64,000 nt of DNA from an uncultured Faecalibacterium sp. (GTDB taxonomy: Bacteria > Bacillota > Clostridia > Oscillospirales > Ruminococcaceae), in assembly GCA_934533135.1 (NCBI GenBank), contig CAKTBG010000012.1, positions 1 to 64,000 on the forward strand. Direction: 5' to 3'. Position 1 is the stretch's first letter. Each line of letters opens with the position of its first letter. The notes beneath the pieces are model-generated. The model saw only the letters and a program-made list of their open reading frames with translations. It searched no databases and was not told the DNA's origin. The position numbers and the translations under genes were made by a program. This document shows positions 32,674-41,586 of the stretch, piece by piece.

Positions 32674-34113
32674 TTAGTACGCTACGCCCCAGTAGACCAT
32701 GGTCTTGGCGGGCTTGCCGCAGCAGGGACAGACATCGCTGAGGTGCTCCTGCTCGAAGGGCATACAACGGCTGGACAGGCCAGCCTCTTCCTTCATCTTC
32801 ATCTCGCAGGCCAGATCGCCGCACCACATGGTCTTGATGTAGCCGCTGTTGGCCTTGGCCAGCTCCTTGACTTCATCCATGGTGGTGGCAGACCAGGTGC
32901 GGGATTCGCGGTTCTGGAGGGCGCGCTCGTACAGATCTTTGCGCAGAGCCTCCAGCTGTGCGGGAATCGCGGTCTCCAGCTCGTCGAGGGAGACAAAGAT
33001 CTTCTCGCGGGTGTCGCGGCGCACCAGCACACACTGGTTCTTTTCCAGATCCTTGGGGCCGATCTCGAGGCGGAGGGGCACACCCTTCATCTCCCACTGG
33101 GAGAATTTCCAGCCGGGGGCGTTGTCGCTGTCGTCCAGCTTGACGCGGGCGTAGTGGGAGATCTTCTCGGCCAGCTCAGCGGCCTTCTCGGAGACGCCGG
33201 GCTTGTGGGCGGCGATGGGCACCACCACGACCTGAATCGGTGCCACGGCCGGGGGCAGGATCAGGCCGTCGTCGTCGCCGTGGGTCATGATGATGGCACC
33301 CACCAGACGGGTGGAAACGCCCCAGCTGGTCTGGAACGGGTGGTGCAGCTGGTTGTCGCGGCCGGTAAAGGTCACGTCGTAAGCCTTGCTGAACTTATCG
33401 CCGAAATAATGGCTGGTGCCGCTCTGCAGGGCCTTGCCGTCCTTCATCATCGCCTCAATGGTGTAGGTGGCTTCGGCACCGGCAAACTTTTCCTTATCGG
33501 TCTTGCGGCCCTTGACAACGGGGATCGCCAGATCATCCTCGCAGACGGAAGCATAGCAGTTCAGCTGCTGCTGGGTCTCGGCCTCGGCCTCAGCTGCGGT
33601 CTCGTGGATGGTGTGGCCTTCCTGCCACCAGAACTCGCGGCTGCGCAGGAAGGGGCGGGTGGTCTTTTCCCAGCGGACGACGCTGCACCACTGGTTGTAC
33701 TTCATGGGCAGCTCGCGGTAGCTGTGCAGCACGCGGGACCAGTGGTCGCAGAACATGGTCTCGCTGGTGGGGCGGACGGCCAGACGCTCCTCCAGCTTAT
33801 CCGAACCGCCCATCGTGACCCACGCCACCTCCGGCGCGAAGCCATTGACCAACTCGCCTTCCTTCTGCAGCAGGCTCTCGGGGATCAGCACGGGCATGGC
33901 CACGTTCTCATGGCCGGTGGCCTTGAACCGAGCGTCCATGTCCTTCTGGATCAGCTCCCAGATGGCCTGACCGTAGGGGCGCAGGATGATGAAACCCTTG
34001 ACGCTGGAGTACTCGACCAGCTCTGCCTTCACGCAGATGTCGGTGTACCACTGTGCAAAGTTTTCTTCCTGACTGGTGATCGCCTGCACAAGCTTCTTGT
34101 TGTCTTTTGCCAT
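32674..34113 (-). CDS. proS: Prolyl-tRNA synthetase (archaeal/eukaryote-like type)
   Basis: This enzyme charges tRNA-Pro. The 479-residue protein lacks the long editing insertion of the bacterial type and ends in YWGVAY, the C-terminal tyrosine typical of the shorter ProS type 3. Motifs: motif 1 region [22 protein letters not shown], motif 2 [30 protein letters not shown], and [22 protein letters not shown] for motif 3. Zinc-type cysteines are present near the C-terminus (DVCPCCGKP). The start follows AGGAGGAAA. No T-box leader was found; the 145 bases upstream contain only the acpP terminator. Confidence 0.95.
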   Translation of the reverse strand: MAKDNKKLVQAITSQEENFAQWYTDICVKAELVEYSSVKGFIILRPYGQAIWELIQKDMDARFKATGHENVAMPVLIPESLLQKEGELVNGFAPEVAWVTMGGSDKLEERLAVRPTSETMFCDHWSRVLHSYRELPMKYNQWCSVVRWEKTTRPFLRSREFWWQEGHTIHETAAEAEAETQQQLNCYASVCEDDLAIPVVKGRKTDKEKFAGAEATYTIEAMMKDGKALQSGTSHYFGDKFSKAYDVTFTGRDNQLHHPFQTSWGVSTRLVGAIIMTHGDDDGLILPPAVAPIQVVVVPIAAHKPGVSEKAAELAEKISHYARVKLDDSDNAPGWKFSQWEMKGVPLRLEIGPKDLEKNQCVLVRRDTREKIFVSLDELETAIPAQLEALRKDLYERALQNRESRTWSATTMDEVKELAKANSGYIKTMWCGDLACEMKMKEEAGLSSRCMPFEQEHLSDVCPCCGKPAKTMVYWGVAY

Positions 34114-34193
34114 TTTAATTTTTCCTCCTAAGGCCGTGCGCCAAACGGCTTTGCACGCTGGTATGCGCTTTGCGTTCCGCACGAACCCATATT

Positions 34194-34246
34194 AAAAGCC
34201 CCACATCAGCCCTGCCGGATTGCAGAGCTGGGATGCGGGGCTTCTT
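34194..34246 (-). terminator. Terminator of acpP
   Basis: On the minus strand AAGCCCCGCA and TGTGGGGCTT enclose an inner stem; TTTAAT follows. It lies 15 bases after the acpP stop. Confidence 0.8.
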
Positions 34247-34258
34247 GCAGTGTTGAAA

Positions 34259-34495
34259 TCAGCCCTTCTGGTGGCTCTCCACAAAGTTTACCACATCGCC
34301 CACCGTGCGCAGGTTCTCGATGGCGTCATCGGGCACCTCGATGCCAAACTCGTCCTCCAGCGTCATCACCATATCCACGATGTCAAGGCTGTCGGCCTCA
34401 AAGTCGCCCATGATGTCACTGTCCATCGTGATCTTAGCGGGGTCGATGTCCAGCTGCTCCGCCAGCAGTGCGCGAATTTTCTCAAACGTATCCAT
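34259..34495 (-). CDS. acpP: Acyl carrier protein
   Basis: The 78-residue acidic protein has the ACP signature DFEADSLDIVDMVMTLEDEF, with Ser36 in DSL as the phosphopantetheine attachment site. It carries growing acyl chains in fatty acid synthesis. It is monocistronic here, not next to fab genes. AAAAGGAG precedes the start by 9 bases. Confidence 0.96.
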   Translation of the reverse strand: MDTFEKIRALLAEQLDIDPAKITMDSDIMGDFEADSLDIVDMVMTLEDEFGIEVPDDAIENLRTVGDVVNFVESHQKG

Positions 34496-34687
34496 TGTGC
34501 GGTCTCCTTTTTATGCTGTTACTTCAAAAACGTTGTGCGGCGGCCAGGCCGGAAGAATGCAGCGTTGACCCTGCGCCTTTTTGTCAAGATCCGGCGGTGG
34601 CGTTCCACCACGCACAAGTTCCTCTTCTTTTTTATATCCCAAGCCCTGCCCGTTGTCAAGCCCTGTTTTGCGATCCGGAGGGCTTCC

Positions 34688-34713
34688 GGCGATTTTTCAC
34701 CGGAAAAATCGCC
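34688..34713. other. Perfect hairpin upstream of the dapF promoter
   Basis: GGCGATTTTT and AAAAATCGCC form a 10-base inverted repeat around a 6-base loop, ending 18 bases before the dapF -35 box. Neither side has a proper T-run. It could be an old terminator or a protein-binding site. The rest of the acpP-dapF gap (34496-34791) shows no gene. Confidence 0.5.
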
Positions 34714-34731
34714 CAAACCCGGTTTTTTCGC

Positions 34732-34760
34732 TTGACAGAATCCGGTTTGCTTCTTATGAT
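34732..34760 (+). promoter_or_regulatory. Promoter of dapF-dapL
   Basis: TTGACA (34732-34737), a 17-base spacer and TATGAT (34755-34760), 31 bases before the dapF start. Confidence 0.87.
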
Positions 34761-34791
34761 AATAGAGAAGAGTTTAGGGGGACTGACTGTT

Positions 34792-35640
34792 ATGAAACGA
34801 TCCTTTACGAAAATGCAGGGCTGTGCCAACGACTACATCTACCTCGACTGCCGGACTTCCGGTGTGCCCGAAAACATTTCGGCTCTGGCCGAGAAGCTCT
34901 CGGCGCGGCATTTCTCCATCGGTGCGGACGGCATCATCTGCGTCTGCGCCCCGGTGACGGAGGGGGCGGACGGCCGGATGCGGATCTTCAACGCAGATGG
35001 CAGCGAGGGCCGGATGTGCGGCAACGGGATCCGCTGTGTTGCGCAGTGGCTCCGGGATCACGCACCTGAATGTGCCGACAAACCGGTGTTGACCATCGAC
35101 ACCGAGAGCGGCACCAAGACCGTCCGGTATCAGGGCGGCGGATGCTGGCAGGTGGAGATGGGCGCGTACAGCACCCTGCCTGCCGATCTGCCCGCTGTGA
35201 ACATGGGGAAGGACCCGCTGGTGGATGTTCCGCTGGAAGTGGACGGCAAAACGTGGCGGGTGACCTGCATCAATGTGGGCAATCCCCACTGCGTTGCCGT
35301 TGTGCCCGCCGTGGACAGCCTGAAGCTGGAGGAGATCGGCCCGGGGTTTGAGCATCACCCGAATTTCCCGGAGCGGATCAACACCGAGTTCGTCGAGGTC
35401 ACCGACCCCACCCACCTGAAGATGCGGGTCTGGGAGCGGGGCAGCGGCGAGACATGGGCCTGCGGCACCGGCACCTGCGCGACCGTTTCGGCTCTGACCG
35501 AGCTGGGCATCTGCCCGCGCGGGGAAGAGATCCATGTCACCCTGCGGGGCGGCGTGCTGGTGATCCGGCTGCTGCCCGGCAATCGGATCCTCATGACCGG
35601 CCCCACCGAGACGGTCTGTGAGGGCGTTACAGAAGTTTGA
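34792..35640 (+). CDS. dapF: Diaminopimelate epimerase
   Basis: DapF converts LL- to meso-diaminopimelate, the wall cross-linking residue and lysine precursor. The 282-residue protein has both catalytic cysteines: Cys76 in NADGSEGRMCGNGIRC and Cys224 in ETWACGTGTCATVSA. The N-terminus is FTKMQGCANDYIYLD, where the usual GxGND motif reads GCAND. The start at 34792 lies behind AGGGGGA and downstream of a consensus promoter. dapL follows after 18 bases, so this operon makes LL-DAP from tetrahydrodipicolinate in one step and epimerises it in the next. Confidence 0.95.
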   Translation: MKRSFTKMQGCANDYIYLDCRTSGVPENISALAEKLSARHFSIGADGIICVCAPVTEGADGRMRIFNADGSEGRMCGNGIRCVAQWLRDHAPECADKPVLTIDTESGTKTVRYQGGGCWQVEMGAYSTLPADLPAVNMGKDPLVDVPLEVDGKTWRVTCINVGNPHCVAVVPAVDSLKLEEIGPGFEHHPNFPERINTEFVEVTDPTHLKMRVWERGSGETWACGTGTCATVSALTELGICPRGEEIHVTLRGGVLVIRLLPGNRILMTGPTETVCEGVTEV

Positions 35641-35658
35641 AAGAGAGGGAAAGTTACC

Positions 35659-36846
35659 ATGAAAATGAACAAGCACTACAACGAGCTGAAGGCCAGCTAC
35701 CTGTTTGTGGACATCGCCCACAAGGTCGCCGCCTATCAGGAGGCACACCCCGACAAGGAGATCATCCGTCTGGGCATCGGCGATGTGACCCAGCCGCTGG
35801 CCAAGTGCGTGGTGGAAGCCATGCACGCCGCTGCCGATGAGATGGGCACCAAAGAGGGCTTCCACGGCTATGGCCCCGAGCAGGGCTATCCTTTCCTGAA
35901 GCAGGCCATTCAGGGCTATTATGCTTCCCGCGGCACCCGGATCGAGGAGGACGAGATCTTCATCTCCGACGGTGCCAAGAGCGATCTGGCCAACGTGCTG
36001 GGGCTGTTCGATGTGGACAACACCGTGCTCGTACCGGATCCCGTCTACCCGACCTATGTGGACGACAATGTGACCGATGGACGCAAGATCCTCTATGGCC
36101 GCACCAGTCAGGAGAACGGCTTCCTCGGGATGCCGGATGAAAACGTCAAGGCCGACATCATCTACATCTGCAGCCCCAACAACCCCACGGGTGCGGCGTA
36201 CACCCGGGATCAGCTGAAAGAGTGGGTGGCCTACGCCAAGAAGAACAACGCCGTCATCCTCTACGATGCCGCTTACGAGTGCTTCATCTCCGACGGCGAT
36301 CTGGCACGCAGCATCTTCGAGATCGAGGGTGCCCGCGAGTGCGCCATTGAGATCTGCTCCTTCTCCAAGATCGCAGGCTTTACCGGCACCCGCTGCGGTT
36401 ACACCATCGTTCCGAAAGAGCTGGAGCGCGAGGGCATGAGCCTGAATAAGCTCTGGCTGCGCCGCCAGACCACCAAGTTCAACGGCGTGCCCTACATCGT
36501 CCAGCGCGCCGCAGCCGCCGTCTTTACCGAGAGCGGCATGAAGGAGATCCAGCAGAACCTCGACTACTACCGCCAGAATGCCAAGGTCATCGCCGACGCG
36601 CTGGATGCGTGCGGCGTGTGGTACTGCGGCGGCAAGAACAGCCCCTACATCTGGCTGCGCTGCCCCGGCAATATGAAGAGCTGGGAGTTCTTTGACTGGC
36701 TGCTGAACACCTGCGGCGTCGTCGGTACGCCGGGCGTCGGATTTGGCGAGTGCGGCGAGGGCTACTTCCGCCTGACCGCCTTCGGCGATGCCGAAAAGAC
36801 CAAGCTGGCCGCCGAGAAAATCAAGAAGGCCATTCAGGAGCTGTAA
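35659..36846 (+). CDS. dapL: LL-diaminopimelate aminotransferase
   Basis: DapL converts tetrahydrodipicolinate directly to LL-DAP, bypassing the succinylase and acetylase routes. The 395-residue class I aminotransferase has HYNELKASYLFVDIAHKV at the N-terminus, the pyridoxal phosphate lysine Lys237 in CSFSKIAGFTG, SPNNPTGAAYTRDQL and the DapL-specific RLGIGDVTQPL. Together with dapF it indicates the aminotransferase variant of lysine biosynthesis. A bidirectional terminator follows. Confidence 0.95.
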   Translation: MKMNKHYNELKASYLFVDIAHKVAAYQEAHPDKEIIRLGIGDVTQPLAKCVVEAMHAAADEMGTKEGFHGYGPEQGYPFLKQAIQGYYASRGTRIEEDEIFISDGAKSDLANVLGLFDVDNTVLVPDPVYPTYVDDNVTDGRKILYGRTSQENGFLGMPDENVKADIIYICSPNNPTGAAYTRDQLKEWVAYAKKNNAVILYDAAYECFISDGDLARSIFEIEGARECAIEICSFSKIAGFTGTRCGYTIVPKELEREGMSLNKLWLRRQTTKFNGVPYIVQRAAAAVFTESGMKEIQQNLDYYRQNAKVIADALDACGVWYCGGKNSPYIWLRCPGNMKSWEFFDWLLNTCGVVGTPGVGFGECGEGYFRLTAFGDAEKTKLAAEKIKKAIQEL

Positions 36847-36852
36847 GTTCCG

Positions 36853-36900
36853 CATAAAAAATCAGGAGCCGCATTTTTAGCGGCTCCTGATTTTTTATGC
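36853..36900. terminator. Bidirectional terminator between dapL and the SPFH gene
   Basis: A perfect hairpin with arms CATAAAAAATCAGGAGCCGC-like and its complement has A- and T-rich flanks on both sides. Confidence 0.92.
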
Positions 36901-36905
36901 AATGC

Positions 36906-37805
36906 TTACTCCTTGGGGTCGGTCAGCAGCTCTTTGATGCTGGGCACGACGCCGCCGAGATTCTGCAGGTCGGAGGGGATGATGAGCTTGGTGGCCTTGC
37001 CGTTGGCGACCTTGGCCAGAGCTTCGAGACTGCGCAGAGCCAGCACCTTATCGCTGGGCATGGCCTCGTTCAGCAGGCGGATCGCGTCGGCGTTGGCCTG
37101 CTGGACGGCCAGGATCGCCTGTGCCTCACCCTCGGCCTCGAGGATGCGCTGCTGCTTGACGGCGTCGGCGCGGAGGATGGCGGCTTCCTTTTCGCCCTCG
37201 GCGGCGGTGATGGCGGCCTGCTTTTCACCGTCGGCTTTCAGGATGACGGCACGCTTCTCGCGCTCGGCCTTCATCTGCTTCTCCATGGCTTCCTGAATCT
37301 CCCGCGGCGGGATGATGTTCTTGACCTCGACACGGTTGACCTTGATGCCCCACTTGTCGGTGGCTTCGTCCAGAATGGCGGTGATCTTGCCGTTGATGAC
37401 GTCGCGGCTGGTCAGAGTGTGATCCAGCTCCATTTCACCGATGATGTTGCGCAGGGTGGTGGCGGACAGGCTTTCGATGGCCGAAATGGGCTGGTTGACG
37501 CCGTAGGTGTAGAGCTTGGCGTCCATCACCTGAAAGAAGACCACCGTGTCGATCTGCATGGTGACGTTATCGCGGGTGATGACCGGCTGGGGCGGGAAGT
37601 CTGCGACCTGCTCTTTCAGGCTGACTTTTTTGGCGATCCGCTCAATGAACGGGATCTTGACGTGCAGGCCGGCCGACCATGTGGCCGAGTAGCTGCCCAG
37701 ACGCTCGACGACGTAGACCATCGACTGCGGAACGATGACGATGTTGGTGACGACGATCAGCAACACCACAAAAGCCAGTGCGAGGAAAACAAAAAACGTG
37801 ATCAT
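36906..37805 (-). CDS. SPFH (band 7/paraslipin) membrane protein
   Basis: The 299-residue protein has one N-terminal transmembrane helix (ITFFVFLALAFVVLLIVVTNIVIVP). A band 7 domain follows (SMVYVVERLGSYSATWSAGLHVKIPF, ITRDNVTMQIDTVVFFQV), then a long Ala/Glu/Lys helix (EIQEAMEKQMKAEREKRAVI, repeats of AEGE). It most resembles QmcA/paraslipin. Such proteins build ring-like membrane microdomain scaffolds and are often paired with NfeD, as here: the NfeD gene ends 15 bases upstream. The start follows AAAGGAG. Confidence 0.92.
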   Translation of the reverse strand: MITFFVFLALAFVVLLIVVTNIVIVPQSMVYVVERLGSYSATWSAGLHVKIPFIERIAKKVSLKEQVADFPPQPVITRDNVTMQIDTVVFFQVMDAKLYTYGVNQPISAIESLSATTLRNIIGEMELDHTLTSRDVINGKITAILDEATDKWGIKVNRVEVKNIIPPREIQEAMEKQMKAEREKRAVILKADGEKQAAITAAEGEKEAAILRADAVKQQRILEAEGEAQAILAVQQANADAIRLLNEAMPSDKVLALRSLEALAKVANGKATKLIIPSDLQNLGGVVPSIKELLTDPKE

Positions 37806-37820
37806 GCGGATGCTCCTTTG

Positions 37821-38270
37821 TCAGCGGGTGGATGATTCGGTTCGGATCGGCTCGACGATGAGCAGAGTGCTGTGGATCCTGCAGACCCGGCAGGATTGGC
37901 CGGGGTGCAGGGCATCACCGGGTGCGGCGCAGCGGGCGTTCCAGTCCACGCCGTCCAGCCGGACCCGGCCGGTGGTTTCGGCCGTGACCGTCGTGAGGAC
38001 GGTGGCTTCGCGGCCGAGGTTCCGGTCGCCGTTGGTGGCGGTGTGCCGGACGCGCAGCTTTTTGGCCAGCGGCCGGAACGCCAGCAGGCTCAGCGTGCTG
38101 ACGGCGAGGAACACCACCGCCTGCACCCGGAACGAAACGGAAAACAGACAGGTCAGCAGTGCGGCGGCACTGCCGATCGCAAACCAGATGGAGGTCATGT
38201 TGAAGGTCATGCCCTCTAAGACCAGAAACCCGATGGCTGCGATAAGCCAGAAGATGGGATCAATCGACAT
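37821..38270 (-). CDS. NfeD family membrane protein
   Basis: The 149-residue protein has about three N-terminal hydrophobic helices (DPIFWLIAAIGFLVLEGMTF, IWFAIGSAAALLTCLF, AVVFLAVSTLSLLAF) and a C-terminal OB-fold domain (NLGREATVLTTVTAETTGRVRLDGVDW). This is the short NfeD form without a protease domain. It is the first gene of the pair with the SPFH protein and presumably assists its assembly in the membrane. Confidence 0.9.
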   Translation of the reverse strand: MSIDPIFWLIAAIGFLVLEGMTFNMTSIWFAIGSAAALLTCLFSVSFRVQAVVFLAVSTLSLLAFRPLAKKLRVRHTATNGDRNLGREATVLTTVTAETTGRVRLDGVDWNARCAAPGDALHPGQSCRVCRIHSTLLIVEPIRTESSTR

Positions 38271-38302
38271 CGGAACTCCCTCCTTTGGATGAGTGTACCT
38301 CT

Positions 38303-38333
38303 ATTATACGGCTTCCCCCCGATGGAAGGTCAA
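38303..38333 (-). promoter_or_regulatory. Probable promoter of the NfeD-SPFH operon
   Basis: On the minus strand TTGACC (38328-38333) and TATAAT (38303-38308) are separated by 19 bases. The -10 is perfect; the spacing is long. Confidence 0.55.
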
Positions 38334-38368
38334 GAGATTTTTGATGAATCGTTGCGCAGGCTACGAAA

Positions 38369-39445
38369 TCAGGTGCCGAAATAGGAGAAGTGCATATAAT
38401 CGTGGTTGCCGGTGGTGGAAGGCGTGGTGTAACCGGCCCAGGCATCCCCGCCCCATTCCCAGCCGTGGGCGGCAAAGATGCGGACCACCGAGCCGTCCTC
38501 CGGGATGGAGTAGGGGCTGGACGCCGGATCCCAGAAGGAGCCGACCACCACATTGCCGTACCGGATCTGGTAGTTCTCGTTGGGGTTGATGTCGATGGCG
38601 AGGCCGGGGTTGTGCTCGCTGGAAGAATTGTTGCCGCGCCAGCTGTACCCGCCTACGCTGTGGATGGGGAACTGCTCCGGGTCGTTGAAGATCTCGGTGA
38701 AGATCTGCACCACCTCATCGGCCAGCGCGGAGTGAATCCAGATGGAGGCAGTGGAAGCGATCTTGCGGTTGCCCGAGAGCTTCCAGACCGGGAAGGTGAT
38801 CCGCGTCATGTGGGCGGCGGCTTCTTCCTGCGTGGGATAGCCGTAGTCTGCGTCGGCACTGCCGAAAACGTGCGCCCACTTTGCATCGTTGGAGCCGGGC
38901 AGATGATACCAGAAGCTCTCGTTCTGGATCTCTTCATAACTCAGCGCGTCCAGCGCGTACCAGCGGGAAAACTCCCGGTACTGCCCCCACGAGTCGGTCA
39001 CGGGGGTCAGCGTCTGGAACGCACCATCGCCCCAGTCCACATCCACCACCATCTGGGCACCGTCCATCCGCAGCTGGATCTGGACATACTTGCCCAGAGC
39101 GGGAACGGCATCGAGGGTGTAGAACCAGTGTGCGCCGGTGCTGTCCTTGAGATAGAGGAAGAGCGGGCTGTGGAGCAGGCGGGAAGAGACGGGAACTTCC
39201 TGCGCACTGCCGGCGGCAGCGGAATAGCCCAGCACGATGGCCTGATCCTCATCGTAGGAGTCGCCCCAGTCGGTGGAGATCGTCTCCGAAGTGGCGATGG
39301 AGGCGGTGACCTCCCGGCCTGCCTGATTGGACAGCCGGACAGGGATGGTCTTGCTGCCGATGCCGCCGGGCTCGCAGCCCGTCAGCAGCAGGCAGAACAG
39401 AAATGCCGCCGCAAAGAAAACGCTGAAACGTCCTGTTTTGTTCAT
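38369..39445 (-). CDS. Lipoprotein with M15-family (D-Ala-D-Ala carboxypeptidase-like) domain
   Basis: The 358-residue protein starts after AGGAGG and has a lipoprotein signal (FFAAAFLFCLLLTGC). Residues 20-190 are of unknown fold and rich in beta-strand patterns. The C-terminal part contains SSSEHNPGLAIDINPNE and NHDYMHFSYFGT, the HxxGxAxDI and HxxH zinc motifs of peptidase family M15. It should trim peptidoglycan stem peptides outside the membrane. The N-terminal extension is longer than in typical M15 enzymes. A small repeat lies upstream, between this gene and the GH13 gene. Confidence 0.82.
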   Translation of the reverse strand: MNKTGRFSVFFAAAFLFCLLLTGCEPGGIGSKTIPVRLSNQAGREVTASIATSETISTDWGDSYDEDQAIVLGYSAAAGSAQEVPVSSRLLHSPLFLYLKDSTGAHWFYTLDAVPALGKYVQIQLRMDGAQMVVDVDWGDGAFQTLTPVTDSWGQYREFSRWYALDALSYEEIQNESFWYHLPGSNDAKWAHVFGSADADYGYPTQEEAAAHMTRITFPVWKLSGNRKIASTASIWIHSALADEVVQIFTEIFNDPEQFPIHSVGGYSWRGNNSSSEHNPGLAIDINPNENYQIRYGNVVVGSFWDPASSPYSIPEDGSVVRIFAAHGWEWGGDAWAGYTTPSTTGNHDYMHFSYFGT

Positions 39446-39471
39446 AGATCCTCCTAGCAATTGCTTTGTCC

Positions 39472-39516
39472 AACCTCTCAGTCGCGTCGTCCTCCCGAAG
39501 GGATGACGGAGAGGTT
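39472..39516. repeat. Short palindromic repeat (locus R6)
   Basis: This is a minimal 45-base copy: AACCTCTCAGTC at one end, GACGGAGAGGTT at the other, with a CCTCCCGAAGGGATG loop region. On the minus strand it follows directly on the TAA stop of the GH13 gene. Confidence 0.7.
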
Positions 39517-41371
39517 ACCTATAATCGTAATAGCTGTGGTTCGGGTTATGCCCCACTTCCTCCACCACGATGGTGAAGCCCATGGGGTTTACCTCGGTGT
39601 GCTTGCCGCTGGCAAGCGGCTCCACGATGATGTGTTCGGTGCGGTTGACGATGATCTCGGCGGTCTCAAACGCGCCGACCCGCTGGTAGTGCAGCACACC
39701 GCCCTCTGCCCGCAAAATGCGGAGGGCACCGGAGTGGAACGCCTCACAGCTGTGGCGCAGCGCAGCCAGCTGCGCCAGCACCGGGCGCAGCCGTTCCTCG
39801 TGGGAATCCCAGCAGTAGAACGCCCGGTTGAAGGGGTCGCGGTAGCCCTGCATCCCGATCTCGTCGCCGTAGTACAGGCAGGGCACGCCGGGCAGGGTGT
39901 AGATGATGGCGTAGGCCATTTTCAGCCGGAGCAGCCCTTCCTCATAGGCGTCGCCGGTGACGCTGCGGCCGCTCTGCCACTCCCGGCCCCGGCCATTGGC
40001 CGGTTCGTCGGCGATGACGGTCAGTGCCCGCTCGGTGTCATGGGTGGAGAGGAAATTCAGAGCCGTATCCATGGCGGGGGCAGGGTAGTGCTCGCAGATC
40101 TGCAGGATCTCCTCGGAAGCCTGCTCCGCCGGTTTGCCCTTGACGAAATCGAGGACGGCGTTCTTGAAGGGATAGTTCATCACGCTGTCCAGGCCTTTGC
40201 CCAGCAGGTAGCTGCGGCGGTGGCCGAAGCCGAACTTGGTGGTGGCGTCCTCCCAGACCTCGCCCAGCAGAAATTTCTCCGGGCCGACCCGCTTGACGGC
40301 GGTGCGGATCTTCTCGATGAAGCTGTCGGGCAGCTCGTCGGCAACGTCCAGCCGGAAACCGGCGGCACCGCGGCGGAGCCATGTGTCGATCACGCCGCCC
40401 TCGCCGGTGATGAATTCGACGTAGGAAGGCGTTTCTTCGTTGACCTCAGGCAGCGTCTCGAAGCCCCACCAGCTGCGGTAGCCGCCCTTGAACTGGGGGC
40501 CGAACTCGTACCAGCTGCGGTAGGGGGAGTTGGGGTCACGGTAGGCACCGCCGTCTCCATAGCGGCCTTCCCGGTTGAAGTATCGGCTGTCGGAACCGGT
40601 GTGGCTGAACACGCCGTCCAGCACGATGCCGATGCCATACTTCTTGGCCTCCTTGCAGAGAGTTTCAAATTCCTCGTTGGTGCCCAGCAGGGGATCCACA
40701 TTGAGATAATCGGCGGTGTTGTACCGGTGGTTGGAGTGTGCCTCGAAGATGGGATTCAGATAGAGATAATCGATGCCCATCTCGCGGAGATAGGGCAGCT
40801 TGTACTGGATGCCCTTGAGGTCGCCGCCGAAATAATCCTCATTGAGGTGGCCGCCGATCTCGTTGGGCTGCCAGAAGGGTTCGGCGTGTTTGTCGGCCTG
40901 ATACAGCCGGTCGGGGAAGGGCATGGGCTTGTTCTCCACACCTTCGCAGAAGCGGTCGGGGAAGATCTGGTAAAAGACCTTGCCCTTGACGTTCTCCGGC
41001 GTCTGGAAGCTGGGGTCGTAGACGGTCAGCTGCCAGCAGTCGCCGTCTTTCCAGCTGAGGACACCGCAGTTGTCGGGGCCGCGCACGACCCGCCGGAAAT
41101 CGGTGTAGAGGTCAAAATAGTAGAAATACAGCCCCACATCGCCCAGCGGAACTTCCACCGAGAAGTGGTTCTGGTGGGGGGTCTGCCCCTCAAAATTCAT
41201 CCGGTAATGCACCGGAACATCGTATTTGCCCTCTTTTTGGAGGACGAGATGGGGATCTACGTACCCCAGTTCCTCGGGAATGCAGAGAGAGAGCTTGACG
41301 CTCTCGCCCGCGCGGACGGCTCCGAAGGGCTGCTTGAAACGGGGGTCGTAGCTGTTGAAGAGACAAGACAA
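39515..41371 (-). CDS. GH13 alpha-amylase/neopullulanase-type glycoside hydrolase
   Basis: Cytoplasmic by lack of a signal peptide, this 618-residue enzyme should cleave maltodextrins or glycogen-derived oligosaccharides. An N-terminal beta-sandwich (about 1-125) precedes the catalytic barrel. The barrel has VFYQIFPDRFCEG, region I LDGVFSHTG, region II GFRLDVADE (nucleophile Asp342), region III LLGEVWED (acid Glu371) and region IV FLSTHDTER (Asp445). A beta-domain ends the chain. The start is taken as TTG 41371, with GAAAGGA 10 bases upstream; a TTG 21 bases earlier is the alternative. Glycogen phosphorylase lies upstream on the same strand, consistent with shared storage-glucan breakdown. 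Confidence 0.9.
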   Translation of the reverse strand: MSCLFNSYDPRFKQPFGAVRAGESVKLSLCIPEELGYVDPHLVLQKEGKYDVPVHYRMNFEGQTPHQNHFSVEVPLGDVGLYFYYFDLYTDFRRVVRGPDNCGVLSWKDGDCWQLTVYDPSFQTPENVKGKVFYQIFPDRFCEGVENKPMPFPDRLYQADKHAEPFWQPNEIGGHLNEDYFGGDLKGIQYKLPYLREMGIDYLYLNPIFEAHSNHRYNTADYLNVDPLLGTNEEFETLCKEAKKYGIGIVLDGVFSHTGSDSRYFNREGRYGDGGAYRDPNSPYRSWYEFGPQFKGGYRSWWGFETLPEVNEETPSYVEFITGEGGVIDTWLRRGAAGFRLDVADELPDSFIEKIRTAVKRVGPEKFLLGEVWEDATTKFGFGHRRSYLLGKGLDSVMNYPFKNAVLDFVKGKPAEQASEEILQICEHYPAPAMDTALNFLSTHDTERALTVIADEPANGRGREWQSGRSVTGDAYEEGLLRLKMAYAIIYTLPGVPCLYYGDEIGMQGYRDPFNRAFYCWDSHEERLRPVLAQLAALRHSCEAFHSGALRILRAEGGVLHYQRVGAFETAEIIVNRTEHIIVEPLASGKHTEVNPMGFTIVVEEVGHNPNHSYYDYR

Positions 41372-41415
41372 GTGACGTCGTTCCTTTCTCAAAAAAGGGG
41401 CAGTTGCACGGATCC

Positions 41416-41548
41416 AACCTCTCAGTCGAGCTGACGCTCGCCAGCTCTCCTAGTAGGGGAGCCTTTGGCAAAATGGGAAAGTTTTCCTCTTTGCCAAGGC
41501 CTCTCCTCCGTAGGAGAGGTGGCATTGCGAAGCAATGACGGAGAGGTT
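41416..41548. repeat. Compact two-ended palindromic element (locus R7)
   Basis: The left end is AACCTCTCAGTC with CGAGC-TGA-CGCTCG-type hairpin and CTCTCCTAGTAGGGGAG. The right end is CCTCTCCTCCGTAGGAGAGG, CATTGC-GAA-GCAATG and GACGGAGAGGTT. The centre is only about 30 bases (TTTGGCA to TTGCCAAGG). It separates glgP from the GH13 gene. Confidence 0.8.
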
Positions 41549-41586
41549 GAACACCTTGAGCAACAGCCCCTCAATTTACGATTTAA

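Noticed and set aside
34114..34258. T-box upstream of proS
   Set aside because: No T-box consensus or stem I is visible; the region holds only the acpP terminator and a short proS leader.
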